Part shown: positions 1 to 17,110 of the stretch, one piece after another
Layout: each line of letters starts with the position of its first letter
Numbering within the stretch: the first letter of the stretch is position 1
Assembly: GCF_964199755.1 (NCBI RefSeq)
Contig: NC_133910.1
Coordinates: 13,090,711-13,154,710, forward strand
Source of the DNA: Larus michahellis
Lineage: Eukaryota; Chordata; Aves; Charadriiformes; Laridae
DNA: 64,000 nt
Direction of reading: 5' to 3'
Translations under genes and position numbers: made by a program
Notes under the pieces: generated by a model
The model's input: the letters and a program-made list of their open reading frames with translations, nothing else
Databases searched by the model: none
What the model was told of the DNA's origin: nothing

Positions 1-2071
1 CTGGTGTGCCCATGTGTTTTGGGGCTGGAGGGTATTCGCTCCCAAGCAGCTTAGATGCTGACATGCTCTTTAAATATTTCTGTTCACAGATATGTGGAGG
101 ACGAGGGGGGTAACAATCACAGTTTGCATTTTTGGCAGCAGTTTTAATAATCTGAAATGACTTTGAGTAAGGCTTGTACATGCGTGAGTGTGTTCACATG
201 TGTGTGTGAACCTGGTGTCACGGTCAGGACCTGGGGACCAGTTCCCTAAGGCCAGTTCTGTCACGGGTTATGCACCTCCCCTGGAGTCCCTGCCCTGACT
301 GGGTTCTGGCATGAACCAGGAAAGGACAGCAGAGTTTTAATGGGGGGTTTGGTAACACCGTATCATCTGATGTGGTTGTACCTGCACAGCCCTCTTGCTC
401 CTGTGTGGGGCTCTGCACTAGCCTGTCCCTGAAGATGAATGTCCCCTGATCCCAGGCTTTGAGCGTTGTTCACAGCTGTTCTGTAGCCAACAGGCCCCAG
501 CTCCCCAAACTTTTCTTCTCTCACTTCAAAGTTTGGCACCCATGTTCCTGATGGGAGCCCCGTTCTGCACGTGAACTCCCATTTTGTTTTCCACTTGTGT
601 GTGCTGGAACCCCAACATAGGAACTAACTTTATTGGGGCTACACTGTTGTTTCTTTCCCTTCTCCTTTTCCCCTCCATCCCCACTGCCTGCGTCTCCAGA
701 GACAAGTATGAGCCTTTCTTGAAATGGATGTTTTTAACATGAAATACACTGTGTTAGCCCGGTTACTGAGAGGGAACAGATTTATCGGATAAATTCCAGC
801 AGGCCTGTACATGTTGTCACTGTCTGGTATAGTGCAATAAAAATATACATTAGAATAAGTATAAATACATATTTACAGTGTACAAGTAAAGCCAGGAGTA
901 CAGACTCTGTTTTGAGCTTCCAGAATGCATATTAATGACTAACAACTGAGGCACAGCATAAAAGAGGGGCAAGTACATTTTAGGTCTTAGGAGAATAACT
1001 TTGGATTTACAGCAGTGTAACTGAGGGCAGGACAGAGCTCTTCTCCCCTGGCAGTAAATGAATTCTCCACTTGGACTGTTTCCTCTTTGCCTGCGATGGC
1101 AGCCTTCCTTCATAAGCATTTGGATAGTGCCACAGCCCGTTCTCCAGGCTACTGCCCACTGGTGTCACTGGCCAAGGCCACGTGTTCAGGGATGTAGCTA
1201 TGGAGTGGGCTGTTTTCTGCTGCCATGCCCCACTTAACTGAAAGCCCTTATCTTTTTAATGCTATAATAATACTTTGTCCTTCCTCTCAAGAACTCCGGG
1301 GACTCTACAAACCTGAGTGAATGATTTCACATCCCCAGGAGGGGTGGAGAAATAAAAGCCCAGCGCAGTGATTTGCCAGAGGTTACACAGTGAGAACGTA
1401 GCAGAGCTTGGAGGGGAACTGGCTCTTCACTTGTTCCAGTGCTTTGCTTCAACCCCTAGACCTGGAAGAAGGAGGAAATACCACTGCTCTGTTTGTACAA
1501 TATTTGTAAGGTACTTGCACACTATGCCAATGTGTACAGGCTCGGTCGCTTCCTCCTTTAAGAGAGTGGCTGGAAAGCAGAACTCTGGACCTTGACATTG
1601 ATATCCAAGGGCCATTCCTGACCATACAGTGACACAGGATTGCCCAGCACAGTTCTAAGTCAGTATGTCCAGCATGCAGTGAAATATTGTGGGACATACC
1701 AACTCGGATTCCAAGAGCAGCTGGTCTCTCTGGCTTGCTACTGAGGCATGGGCTTTACTAGCTTATGCCTAGTGCTGTGGCGTGGCTCTTCCTGGAGCTT
1801 GCTTGGTTGCCACTAACCCAGGGATCTCTGCAGCACGGTGCATATGAGGAATACATTTAGAGACCCCTGTTATCAGTTAGGGATAGGAGCTGTTTTTTCA
1901 GTGTTTTCCTCCCACTCCAAGCTAAAAATACAGCACAGTTAACTTGTCATTTGATCACAGTAAATGCTTTGCTGAAAGAAAATTACTTTGGGTGCCTGTT
2001 GCCAGAACTTATGACCTGGACAAGTCTCTGCAGAAGCGCTGTCCAGGTTGAACACAACTCACTGAATACAA
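1..2071. other. Intergenic DNA downstream of GFI1B
   Basis: No coding exon is recognisable on either strand. Short open frames here have no family signature and no supporting splice sites. The only interpretable element is a MIR/CORE-SINE-like fragment at about 1330-1460. The region lies beyond the probable GFI1B polyadenylation signal, so it is probably intergenic. An unusually long GFI1B 3'UTR cannot be excluded. Confidence 0.5.
1330..1460 (-). repeat. MIR/CORE-SINE-like fragment
   Basis: The order of short blocks follows the reverse complement of a MIR element: a run resembling 'gaggaaactgaggc', then a block like 'agtgacttgcc', then 'aggttacacagt', then 'agcagagcttgg'. It is strongly diverged and its ends are not clear, as expected for an ancient amniote SINE. 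Assignment is from recalled consensus, not a search. Confidence 0.55.
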
Positions 2072-2077
2072 TTTATT
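2072..2077 (-). terminator. GFI1B: Candidate GFI1B polyadenylation signal
   Basis: The plus strand reads TTTATT, which is AATAAA on the GFI1B strand. It lies about 465 bases past the stop codon and is the first canonical hexamer met downstream. Cleavage would be expected 10-30 bases further, near 2045-2060. Other hexamers occur further out (for example 629-634), so this is the likely but unproven site. Confidence 0.5.
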
Positions 2078-2541
2078 TGCATGCCCTAGTCTTATCTTCC
2101 TAACCATCAAAGCAGAACGTGGTTACGGCACTAGCTTGGCACAGATTGCTGCTGCCGCTAGCCCAGGAGTTCCCACCTCACTGCTGGTCAGTCTGATAAA
2201 CCGGAGTCTGCACATGGTGTAAATCCAGAGCAATAGTGACCTTGGAGGAATTCCTCTGGATTTGCACTTGAGCAGCTGCTGTCAGATCTGGGCTGGTACT
2301 TGTTGTAATTGAAGAGTAAGAGTTCCCACAGGTTTCTTTGTCACCTACTGGGATGTGCAAGGCTCTGGGGTGCCAGAACACTAAAGTCAATGATGTGACT
2401 TTGCCAGTCCTCAGAAGATAGGACACTAGAGGGGCTTTATGAGGTGGGCAGCCCCATGGTGGATGGAGATGCTGGGGAGAGGCTTCTTCCCTGGAGCATG
2501 CACTGGCAGTGGGGGGTCCTGCAAAGACCTGGAGCCATCCC
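2078..2541 (-). other. GFI1B: GFI1B 3' untranslated region
   Basis: Non-coding part of the last exon, from the TGA at 2542-2544 to the first AATAAA on this strand. No conserved regulatory element was recognised in it. Open frames on either strand here are shadows. Confidence 0.5.
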
Positions 2542-6726
<4,185 letters not shown>

Positions 6727-7114
6727 TTTCCATTCACTGCCTGGGCAGAAACACAGAATAACGGCAGGTAAATCTCTGTGATTTATGGGGTAATTTCTCA
6801 TTTGTTCCCGCAGTACATCAGCTCTGTATGCAACAGTGATGAGAATTAAAACCCTTCTACTGTGGAGACAGAGTTCATCTCAAAGGTCCCTCCACCCAGC
6901 TGACGGGCAGGGAATGCTTGCTTGAGTGTAGGTGCTTCATGGATCTCAACTCTGGGGAAAATACGTAGCTGTGGAGGGGGCTAAGCAAAATAACTTACTG
7001 CCAGATAGTCTCTGCCACTGAGTATAGAGATGGGAATGCAGTTTGAAGATGAGATTGCAGGTTACAGTACACCCCATAAGAATTCCACTTCATAACCTAC
7101 CCCTAGGTTGAGGC

Positions 7115-7240
7115 AAAGGAATCCTGCTGTCTTCATATTGTAGGTGGAGAAATAGAGGCATGCTTAAATCGAGTGCTGTGTTACAGACCAAAACTCCTTC
7201 TGTGGCAACGATCCATCAGAACCCAGAATCTCTCTCTCGC
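7115..7240 (-). repeat. MIR/CORE-SINE-like fragment
   Basis: Blocks 'gtggagaaatagaggca', 'ctgtggcaacgatccatc' and 'agaacccagaatctct' match the order of the reversed MIR core (…gaaactgaggca … gtggcagagc … gaacccagg…). Old and diverged. Confidence 0.45.
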
Positions 7241-9459
7241 AGCTCTCTGTCCTGGCTACAGGACATGGTGCATCTCCCACCTTACCCTCCCTGAGAGGAC
7301 GCAGTGGGGACTGCAGGTTGGAGATCACCCCTTGGAGAAAGGGTCTGTCTTAGTGTTTGTACCACGCCTAGAAGAGCATAGTCCTAAGCCATGACACGGG
7401 CTCCTCTCTGAAACTGCTACACAAATAATAATTATAGAAATAACACCAATAATAGGAGGGATGCAGTGGAAAATCCCTGTAGCCATGATGTGTGGTGGGT
7501 TTCCTTCTTGTTGGCCATGGCTTGGTATTTTGTGTTCTGGCTTACAAACAGTCGAGCAGAGGCAGAGCAGAAGTGCTGGGTTACCTTTTGGATCCGTCTC
7601 AAATATCACAGACCGTTGAAATGACGGGTTAGGAACAAACATAAAATGATGAAATTTAATCACACCAAATTCTCTTGCAATGCATCTGTTATCTTTACTA
7701 CCCAGAAGCCAGCCCGCCCTGTGCCCACTCCCCATGGCTAGTAACTGTCCTCATGTAGGCAGTATGACAACAGGCTCGATGCTGTCTACAGCAATATCAG
7801 CTGGCGCCTTATTTGCATATGTGTTTGCATTTTCCCTTGTAATTGTTCAGGATAGTAGCACTAAAAACAAATCTTGCTATATTTCATATGAAAAGTCAGC
7901 AGTAAATCCTGGCTCTCTGTTGATGGGAAAGTGCGTTATTAAGCCCTTTTTTTTCCTGAGAGCAGTTAAGTGTAGCCTCTTTATTTACTGAAAAACAACA
8001 AAGTTTGCTCCTGTAAAGTAGGAATGACCTGAAACGTCTGTGTAAGTCAGGACAGAGCAGTGTGGGCTCCTGGAATCCCAAACAGCCAGGGATGGAAAAG
8101 GACTGCTCCTTAAGGTCCAGAAGTGCCTGCAGCACCCCCTATGCTAAATGCAGTTACATAGCCCACTGGTGCTTTGTTTAAAGGTCCGAGGGCCACGTTT
8201 ACAGTGGTGCCTGGGGCTGCAGGTACGTGTACGGTGGGATTCGCACAGCGAGGTGTGCTGTGGACAGGTGGATTGCCCACCCGCTCTTGCTCCCCAGCCC
8301 AGCTGCCTTTGGAAGTGCAGTTATAGCTGCTTTTCTTAATCTGATCCAGGATGCCCACTGCCTCTTCTATGACTTCAGGAATAACTCTTGGTGTCTCTAG
8401 CCATTTTTTCTTTTGAAATGACTCACCTGTTTTTCTTCATCTTTTTCCAAGAAATTTGCGTGTAACTTGAGATGAGTAAGAGAAAACAGTGGCTAAGAGT
8501 AGATTTGTTAATTTAATTTTAGAAAGAGGACAAAACTATACTGAGAATGAACCATAAGTATGCCCTTGAGGGAAGGGACGCTGAAGTACATTGCTGTAGT
8601 TACTCTTCTGTAACTCTCTAATGAGGTTCTTCCTAAGTATTGTAAAGTGTCTCTCTGCGTGGGAAAAGGCTGTGGGCACAGAAATACCTCCAGCTCGGTA
8701 CGAACACGGGAGTGTTCTGCGATGGGCAGAATCCTTCTAGCAGTGTGCTCTGCTCAGCCCGTGCACCTCACATCCTAGCAGAAGTGCTCAGCTCAGAGGG
8801 TCCCCCTGATCTTGGTCAGTCCCGGATGGAGTATCTGTGCGTGGAGCCGCACTCTGCAATATAGACATGCCCCAAGTTAAAGTCCTGCCACAAGCTCTTT
8901 AGACATGGAATTTCCACTCATGTCAAAGGGATTTTCCCATGTGGTGGGGCAGGACTGTGCCCACAATGGAGGGTATTCATACCAGCAAGCTTTAGACATC
9001 TGATTTCTCTGCCTGAATTAACCAGTTAGTTTCCCTGGGCTTCTTCCACCGCGGAGGAAGAGGCTCCGTCAGCAGGTAACTCTGAATGCAGGGCAAAAGC
9101 CCGCACCCAGCAGTGCCTGCTGGAAGAGTCCCTCTGCCCACCGCCTAGAGAACCCCATGGCATTCGCCCGACAGCTTCCAAGGCCAGTTAGAGGACTGGA
9201 GATGGGTGGCATAAGCAATCTTGAAGTGTTTTATGGTAGTACCCACACACTAAGTACATGAACCCACCGCCTACAGCCCCTCTTTTCTGATGGCGGGTGA
9301 AAGTAGAGGCACGTGAATCAATGGGATTTTTCTGGATGTGTTTGCCTCAGCCTATGTAAAAGTCAAATTTGGTCCAGTATCTTGCCTGCTGATAAGAGCC
9401 TCTACTGAGCCCAACGATCTTTAAAGCACTACTGAACGTTACAAAAGGAAGTTACCTTC

Positions 9460-9560
9460 CCCCACCCCATTTTACAGAGAAAACAGGAACTGGGAGCCCA
9501 AAGCATAGTTAATTAACAACTGCATTGAACTGTCTTTGTGATTCACACAACCAGGTTCGA
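9460..9560 (-). repeat. Possible MIR-like fragment
   Basis: 'ccccattttacagagaaaa' and 'actgggagcccaaagca' resemble the start of the reversed MIR core. The later part is not convincing. Confidence 0.3.
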
Positions 9561-12500
9561 GGAAAGCTGGAAGCACAGATTGTGAGAGAGAAAATACTAT
9601 CTCTCCTTAAAACTTAAGATTATCAATAGCGAGTGATCAGATGCTACTAATGGCTAACTATATTTCACAGGGAAAGTAGCGCTACAGACAACAGACTCCA
9701 CTACGTCTTAAAGTCGTTGAAGCTTCCGACAGAATTTAGCTTCAACCTTTTGCTAAAAATTAAAATTCATTTTTATGGCATCTGTTCTTGCCAGCACCTG
9801 TGGCAGTGGTTTCTACCTCGAGTGGCAAGTGCACAAGGGAGTTCATTGCTTGGGCAGGAGTGCCTACTCAAAATGCAAGTGTCGTGGCGCTTTTTGGATT
9901 CAATACTGAATATAAAATCAGTAACCGGCTAGAATTGACATTCTTATTTGTTTGCCACTCATGTAGCTGCACAATAATGTAGTAATCTGCCCTGAGGAAA
10001 AGACAGCCAAAAGGACCCAAGGGAAAAAAAACCTGCTTCGCTATTTTGTGTACCTAACTTGAAGCACCCTGGAAGGGCTTCTTTTACCAGCCATAAATTC
10101 CCCCGTCAGATCTGAAAGCAGACCCAGCATTCGTGGGTTCCCCTCCTACGTTCAGACTCAAAGTTCCTTCATCCTTGGTGATGCTCCCTGGTGATTGTGC
10201 AGTGTATCACACGTAAAACTGGAATGTAATACCGGAACACTGGAGATAGTGCAAGAACCAAATTAAAAGGGTTTTTGTTTTTACAGGGTGGTTTATGACT
10301 TTAGGATCCTAATTTCACTTGATCTTATGTTCCTCGTGAAGCCCCAACTCCCACTTCACTGCACGGCAGCCCACAGTACCCAAAAATACAGGATTGGGTC
10401 CTTTGATACAGTTTCGAAGAAAACTGTATTCTTGATGAACGCGATTATGGAGGTGTTCTCTCTGGTTCCTTCAGAGACGATTCAGAACACAAACCACCAT
10501 AGTTAGGACAGGTGTTTGCAGGGTTGTGCCACGCTGAATCAAGAACCCAATTTTTCAGCGTAAGTTCCATTCTAAAGCTGACTTTCATTTTCCTCTAAAT
10601 TCAAGTAATCCTGTTTTCAAATTTAGAAGGTTAATTGAAGAGGTGAAACCCTTTTTCCCACTATACTCAGTGAAATACTTAATTTGAACTTAAAATTGAT
10701 ATATGTCTTCATATAAGTTGATGAGTGTCCAAAATGTTAGGCTAAAGAGGCTTATTTCCTCCCCATTGCTTAATTTGTATTTAAATCTTAATATTGCTTT
10801 CCAGCAAAAGTGAAGCTTCCAAAAATAAAGAATAGTTTGTTTTTCAGAAAACCACATTTTTGAAGAAAAAAGAAAAGCACAAAACAGAACACAACCTTTA
10901 AGAGCCCAAATGAAACAAGAGGTTTTATGGACTCCTGGCTCTTTAAATATAGAATCATATTCAAAATGAATTTCAGTTCTTTACAACAAAATTAATCGTG
11001 TCTTCACTAGTCCACCCTTGCAAATATAATGTACTTGGGGCAAGTAATTTGAATGCGGCTTTTTTAGTGGAAAAATGAGCAGAACATTTTTCATTCTTGC
11101 AGTAAAACTGGACAAATGGACATTATGGCAGGGATTTAAAATTATGGTGGAAATCTTGTCCAAGAAGTGGAAGGGAAATGCTTGTACATCTGTAGTATCT
11201 AGCAAAAATGTTTATAATTGCAGCGTTTCTTCTTTAGAAAGCTCATTTAGCTCCTAGTGATGTTGGGAATGCCACTGGCTTTAGCAAACTTTGCCTTAGG
11301 CTTCCATGGATAAATAGATTTATATAGTGCAATCTAACAAATTCCATGTCCCCTTAATATATACATGCACTTACTGTGTGAACTTGCAAATCATTTCTTT
11401 TCCTGCTAAATGTATTGAATCAATCTGGTGGTATATGAGAAGCGTCTATAAATAGCTAATTCCATATGCTAAAAATTGTTACGCTAATCAGCATATACTT
11501 AGAAAGGACGGGAAAATAATAAAATAAAAGATAGGTTTGAAGCAAAAACCCTGGACAGACTTCTCATCTAGCAAAATTGATCAATTTAAGTCAGCTGAGG
11601 TGTGCCGTTTTCTGAATTTAAAGGTCTGGCCCTGTAAAAGAGCAATTAAATGAAAATACAGTACCCCCTCTCCTCAGTGCCCAAGTACAAAGTCTACATC
11701 TGGAAACTGCTCCTGCTGCACGGAGCTTGCTGGGACGCAGGCATCCCAGACCATTGTCACATCTTTTATATTTTGTTCTACTATTACCATTTTCACATGT
11801 GAGAGTGAAGTAAGTATATGGTATATAAATTTAAAAGGTTTGACTCATTTGAATTAAGTGAATCATTATCATAAAGGAATCCCCAGGACAAGTGACTTAC
11901 GCAGTGGAATGTTATGTATTTGCAACCACAAGCAAAGAAGAAGAGAAAGCTTAGAAAAACACATCAGAGAAATGAGAAAAACAATGAAATTAAAAGTCTT
12001 TAAAAGAATAAATCAATCACCTGTTTGGGGGACTTTGCTTTACTGGATTCGCCTGGAAATCTCCCCAGACAAACGAGTCGTCGTCTTCTCTCTGGACTCC
12101 TCTTCCACTTTTTCACTGAGTCGCAGTCTGCTGAAATAGATACTTCTCCTTTTTTCTCTCTGTTTTTTTGCCCCTGTTCCCCTCCCTGATTTTTCAATCA
12201 GATTATTTGTGTCAAAATCTGGCGGTGAAGAAACAGCCAATAGGGAAGCAGAGCCCAGAAAGTATTTGCTTATCAAAACTTTCCAGGACTTTGAAAACTT
12301 GAAGAGAATTCACGATGCCCAGCTCGAAACCCTAGGGGCAGCACCCTTCGCTTTCTGGGGCAGCTTCGCCTTCTGCAGGAATACTCCTCTGTCATATTGA
12401 CAAAGAGCATGACACAGGGAAATAATGTACCAAGCCAGCATTTGTTATTTTGCCTTGTCTTTTTTTTTTTTTTTAAAAAAAGCTCTTAAGAAACCTGTAT

Positions 12501-12959
12501 TTTTACACACATTCATCCACGCATCGTATCTTTCACAAACAGACACACCATCTGTCTCACATACACACACTCACACACTTCAGTCTCATAAACAAAACCA
12601 TCTAGCACATATGCACAAAATTACTCCAGAATGGATCTTTTATCTCTCCAATTTCCAAGGAAAAAGGAATAAATACTTGCACAGTAATAACTGAAAAAGA
12701 TGTGTGTTAATCAGCCTTCATTTTCCTAGGCATATGTGTGTGCAATCCACACGTATTTTAGGCATTGCCCTATCTATATACAGCTGTATATAGGATATAA
12801 ATATAGATTTAAGAAAGCTCATTAAGCAAGCTCATTAACAAGCATCCTTGCAAAAAGCTCTTCAAGAGCAATAATAAGAATTTGCACTTCTATCGCTTGC
12901 TTTCAAAAAAGGTTTGAAAATGGGTTTGCAAATGTGAAATAATTGAGTGCCAACCCCCC

Positions 12960-13060
12960 CTGTAGCGGCAGGGTGGAAGGAGGGAGAATGAAGCCAAGTG
13001 ACTTTTCTCAGATCACCCAGTTGTTGTGTAGCAGAGGTGGGAGCAGGAGCTGGAGAGCAG
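12960..13060 (-). repeat. MIR/CORE-SINE-like fragment
   Basis: Blocks 'aagtgacttttctcagatca', 'cccagttgttgtgtagcaga' and 'ggtgggagcaggagctgg' follow the reversed MIR core closely (aagtgacttgcccaaggtca … cagagctgggattcgaac). This is one of the two best MIR-like matches in the window. Confidence 0.55.
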
Positions 13061-16000
13061 TGATTTTCTTTTGAGAATCCTTGGATGAGACGTGGGGACA
13101 AACACGGAGAGCTGATCTCCCCAAATGGTAGGAGTGGGGAATAACTCCTTGATTTCACCTATTCTCTGATTTTCATAATCTTCCTGACTGTGCAAGTGCA
13201 CAGTGGCACGAGCTGTATGTGCCCTTGGTTATTCCCTCCTGCACTTAGAGCACACTCTGTGCATGGCTGGAAGTGGGAAGCAAAGGTGCCTTCCCAGGAG
13301 TGTATAATTTAAGATAAAAATAAGCATGCACCCAGCCCTCGAGTGCCAAGCACTGGGACACCGCCACCAAAGAAATGCATTTGTATCCTGGGTTTTTTCT
13401 CCTCACTGTGAGCTTTCAAATGCATTTCACTCTTTTCTACAGTTGGTTGCACTAAACCAGGACTCGGTTTGGCCCCTTTTCCCACTGCGGCTCAGTGTAG
13501 GAAGAGCACCAGGAACAAATAACCTTCTTTGTGCCCTGCAACGGGGTGGGCGGTGGGTGACGCTGCCCTGATGGAACAAGTGTGGTCCACAAACCCTTCA
13601 GATTCATAGCGGAGGTATTTTGTATCTCGCCGTGGCACGTGGCGGTGCCAGGCGTGCTGGTCCCAGCGCTCTCTCCCTGGACAGCCACAAGTCACAGCTC
13701 TTGTGATCGCACCCTGTCATTGCCCCATGGCACCGGGCAGGCCACGGGTTTGATGCAACTTGGAGACAGAAGTGTAGATTTCACCCACATTGAGAAAGAT
13801 TCAGATTTTGATCTTAACCCATCTGTCATTTACTGAACGTAATTAATTCTTGTTGTTTACAGAAGCAAACAATCCCCTTTCCTTCTCCCTCCTCCCCTCC
13901 TTATTTATCTAGCTGGGTTTTGCATGAAAGAAACGTTCCCAAGGCATTGTGCTAGCAAGCTGATTTGCATCCTCTTAAACACGGGCATTTGAAGGATTAT
14001 TTTTCCCGCTACAAAAACAAGCATTGTAACAGAAAACCAAAATGTACATTGCAGCTTCAGGGTTTCATATGAAGACAGTTACAGGAATTAAACAAATCAG
14101 GAAAATGACAAGCTGCTGAAAGGACTGAGATGTTATTTTATGAAACATTGGAGCCAGCTTCTGCCAGCACCCCTGAGCACAGGCTTCCCATTGACATAGA
14201 GTGCAAATGGCTGCAGAATGTGGCTCTCAAACTAGAGACAGTAAAAAATAATAAGGCACACAAAAAACTATGAGAAACAAGTTATGCAAAAAATCTAATA
14301 GCATGTTCAAAACCTCACCAGCTCGCTGATTTGAGAGGTGCTACAAAGAGCACTGGGCACAGGCCTTTGCAGGAGGAGGACGACTGTATCTCCCTGTGTC
14401 AGTAACCTATGCGTAGAGCAGCTGCAAATAAAACATCTGGATCACCTGTTCTGCTTCCCCAAGAAGAAGCCATCCTCTCGCAAAGCCCAGATGTAACTGC
14501 ATACAAACTGATCCCTGAGATAATGGGCACAGATACTCTCTTTTATGAGTATCACTATTATTGCCGCACCAGAATGCCTGAAGAGAGACGGGGACACTGC
14601 TGTGCCTGCTTCAGCTCTCACTCACCCCTTCTCCTTTTGTTTTATTTCAGGAGTTCCTATGGAGCAAACAGTTGCAGGATGGGAGCACAGTCAGCTATTG
14701 CCTTGGCTTGCTGTGTTCTTACTCTTCCCTAGATTTCTGTTTCTGGCTTCTGTTAAACTTGTCACCTCTTCTCTCCATTGAAATCACCAGCAAAAGGTTT
14801 TACACAAGCTGAAAAAAACCCCAGAGTGCTTGAGACACATTTTGGGCTAAAGGGACCTTTGAGCTGACCCCGTGTGGTCATTCTTATTTTATGCTCTTCC
14901 TGGTGATACAATTTTCCCTGTTCTATCTTCTCATTTCAGGGTCAGCAGAGAAGGGAAAGCCACAGAGGGCTTATCTGGGCTCATATAGGCTCGAACTGAC
15001 CCTCACCCACACGGGCCACGGTGGATGTACAGCGAGTTCTGCTTCCCTCCGACGACAGTTTAATTTTGTGTATTGCTGCGAGTTCTTACCATGGCATATG
15101 CTCCAGTGCATCCTAAGTAAATAGATTATTAAATGTTTAACTCAGTAATAATAAACAGGTTAATTATAGCACATCATGTACATTCTAATGCAGTTGTCCT
15201 CCCTTTCTAATCTAGCAGCAAACCCCCCCTGTAGCATCCATGTTTTCTTTGTCAATTTGAATGTTACGGTAATTAAGTCACAGTAAAATAACACAACTAA
15301 TTGCTTCCAGCTCTTTTCTGAAGCTCATCCTAATTTCCACTCTTTTCTGTGGCAGATTAAATAAACACGTCTTCTGCACAGCAGGAAAAAAATGCCATCA
15401 CTCAGTCCAGACAGCACTAAATATTAATTGCCATGCACGATTAAAAACACGCTGGCTCCAAGCAACTCTATCTCATCCAGAAGCGGGATGACCCATTGCA
15501 GGTGGGGCGTGAAGGAACTATCTCAGCCTTGCAGGGATGAGAGCTGTGAAACACCACAACTAATGCTGCAGAAGTTAAAAATCAACCGATACTTCTCAGA
15601 TGGGGTACTAATCTGCTTTTATTTTCTTATACCTAGTTTCTACCTTGCAAATTTAACATCCGTGATTCCTACTGGCATCTGAGGACAATTCGTATGGACT
15701 GAAGAGTTCGATCAGCAGCTTTCAAACTGCCTCTGCTTGGAGAATGAAAAATGCCAAGACCCCGCCAGCCTGGGGACTAAGTTGAGTTGAAAACCTGTTG
15801 GTGTGGCAAAAAAACGAAGGCTGGAGAACCTGCCCTGAGGTCATTTTCATTCTTCTCTCCTGAACTCTGGATTTTCCACCAGGAAAAATAAACCTCATCT
15901 AGAAGGAAGGATGCAATGTTTTATGTCACATAGTTGTTGCACTCCAGCAAAAAAAGAAAATAATCCTTGTCCATGGCTTGCATGAAGCGTTATGGGGTCC

Positions 16001-16189
16001 AAAATGGGAATTATTAAACAAACTTTGCATATTCATCAAGCAGAAAGCAATCGACTTCTGGGTGCCTGCCCTGGAGTTTCCTTCCAGCACCTCTCCCCCG
16101 TTAACGTCACTCCACACGCACACAGCTGCTGCCGAGACCTTTTTTATTCCCTTTCACCACATTCACACGCTTTAAAAAACCGCTTTCAG

Positions 16190-17110
16190 GCAGGAGCCTG
16201 GAACCGGCTTCCCGGCCCAGCCCACGGCTGCCTCAGCAGGCCTGTCCCGACGGCGGCCCAGCCGAGGCCCGCAAGCACCCGGGGCCCCAGGCGCCACGGC
16301 CGGCTCTGAGGAGAAACAGGGACCGCACAAGGCCGTTATGGCGGACACCGAAAACCAAATCCGGGCCATCACCGTCCCCTCAGGCCGGGCCTTGTTTACC
16401 GGCCGCCGCCCGGCCCCGCCCCCGTGACGTGCCCGCCGCCCAGGGCTCCGCGCGGCACCGCCCCCCCGTCCCGCATCACGCGACCTCCTCGCGGACGCAT
16501 CGCTCCCGCGCCGAGGATACCTCCGCCGCGGGGGACAGGGTGGGCGCGACGGCCGTCACCCCACCCCTGCTCCCCTCGGGGGAGAAGGGCCCTTGAGGGG
16601 GAAGAGACGAGCGGGGCGGTGAGGGACCGGCGCGGCGTCGGGAGAGGGGGGAGTGAATCGGTGGGGTGGGACTAGTTTGCGAGGCGGAGGGATTCGAGGG
16701 GAGAAGCGACCTGTGAATGGGAGGGGGAGGCAGGGCCAAGATGGCGGCGCCCTGTGGGCTAGAGGAGCCCTGAGTGGTAAACAGCTGAGGGGAGGAGGAG
16801 AAGAGGTGAGTGCGCTAGGCCTCCTCCTTCCTCCCCCAGCGGGACGAGAGCGGAGGCAGACGGGAGGGACGGGGAGAAGGAGACAGAGAACGGAGAGGGG
16901 GGGAGGCGGCAGGAGAGAGGGAAGGGGCCGGGGGGATGGGGAAGGCGAGGGTAAAGCCTGGTGGTGGGGTGGGGGCTATGTTCTTCCCCCGCCCCGGCCC
17001 CTTTCCTTCCCCACAGCCAAACTTGGCCTTGGTCGCCACCGCGACTGCCTGGGGGAGGGGGGCTGGGGGCGCTGCCCCCCCCCTTCTACCCCCCTCTTCC
17101 ACCCCCCCAG
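16190..17110 (+). promoter_or_regulatory. TSC1: TSC1 CpG-island promoter
   Basis: An abrupt GC- and CpG-rich block with a GC box (ggccccgccccc, near 16413), a CRE-like GTGACGTG at about 16425-16432, and a YY1-type motif (CCAAGATGGCGGC, 16736-16748). It lies upstream of TSC1 on the correct strand, with no other gene start nearby. The transcription start site cannot be set from sequence. G-rich runs near 16924-16951 could fold as a G-quadruplex on the non-template strand. Confidence 0.8.
16650..16805 (+). other. TSC1: Candidate TSC1 non-coding exon 1
   Basis: Inside the CpG island, a consensus donor AAGAG|GTGAGT falls at 16805/16806, shortly after the YY1-type motif at 16736-16748. YY1 motifs in this orientation typically lie just downstream of the start site. 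TSC1 has non-coding first exons in mammals. The 5' end given is a guess and there may be another non-coding exon before 24632. Confidence 0.4.

Larger units (their letters stand above)
6741..16189. other. Non-coding DNA between divergent GFI1B and TSC1
   Basis: No coding exon is recognisable on either strand over about 9.4 kb. It presumably includes the GFI1B promoter and non-coding first exon, the intron behind them, and regulatory DNA, but none of these could be located. MIR-like fragments are at about 7115-7240, 9460-9560 and 12960-13060. A T-run followed by an A-run is at about 12461-12482, with a short CA-rich stretch near 12560-12580. The part from about 9.6 to 15.9 kb is AT-rich and repeat-poor. 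Confidence 0.6.
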
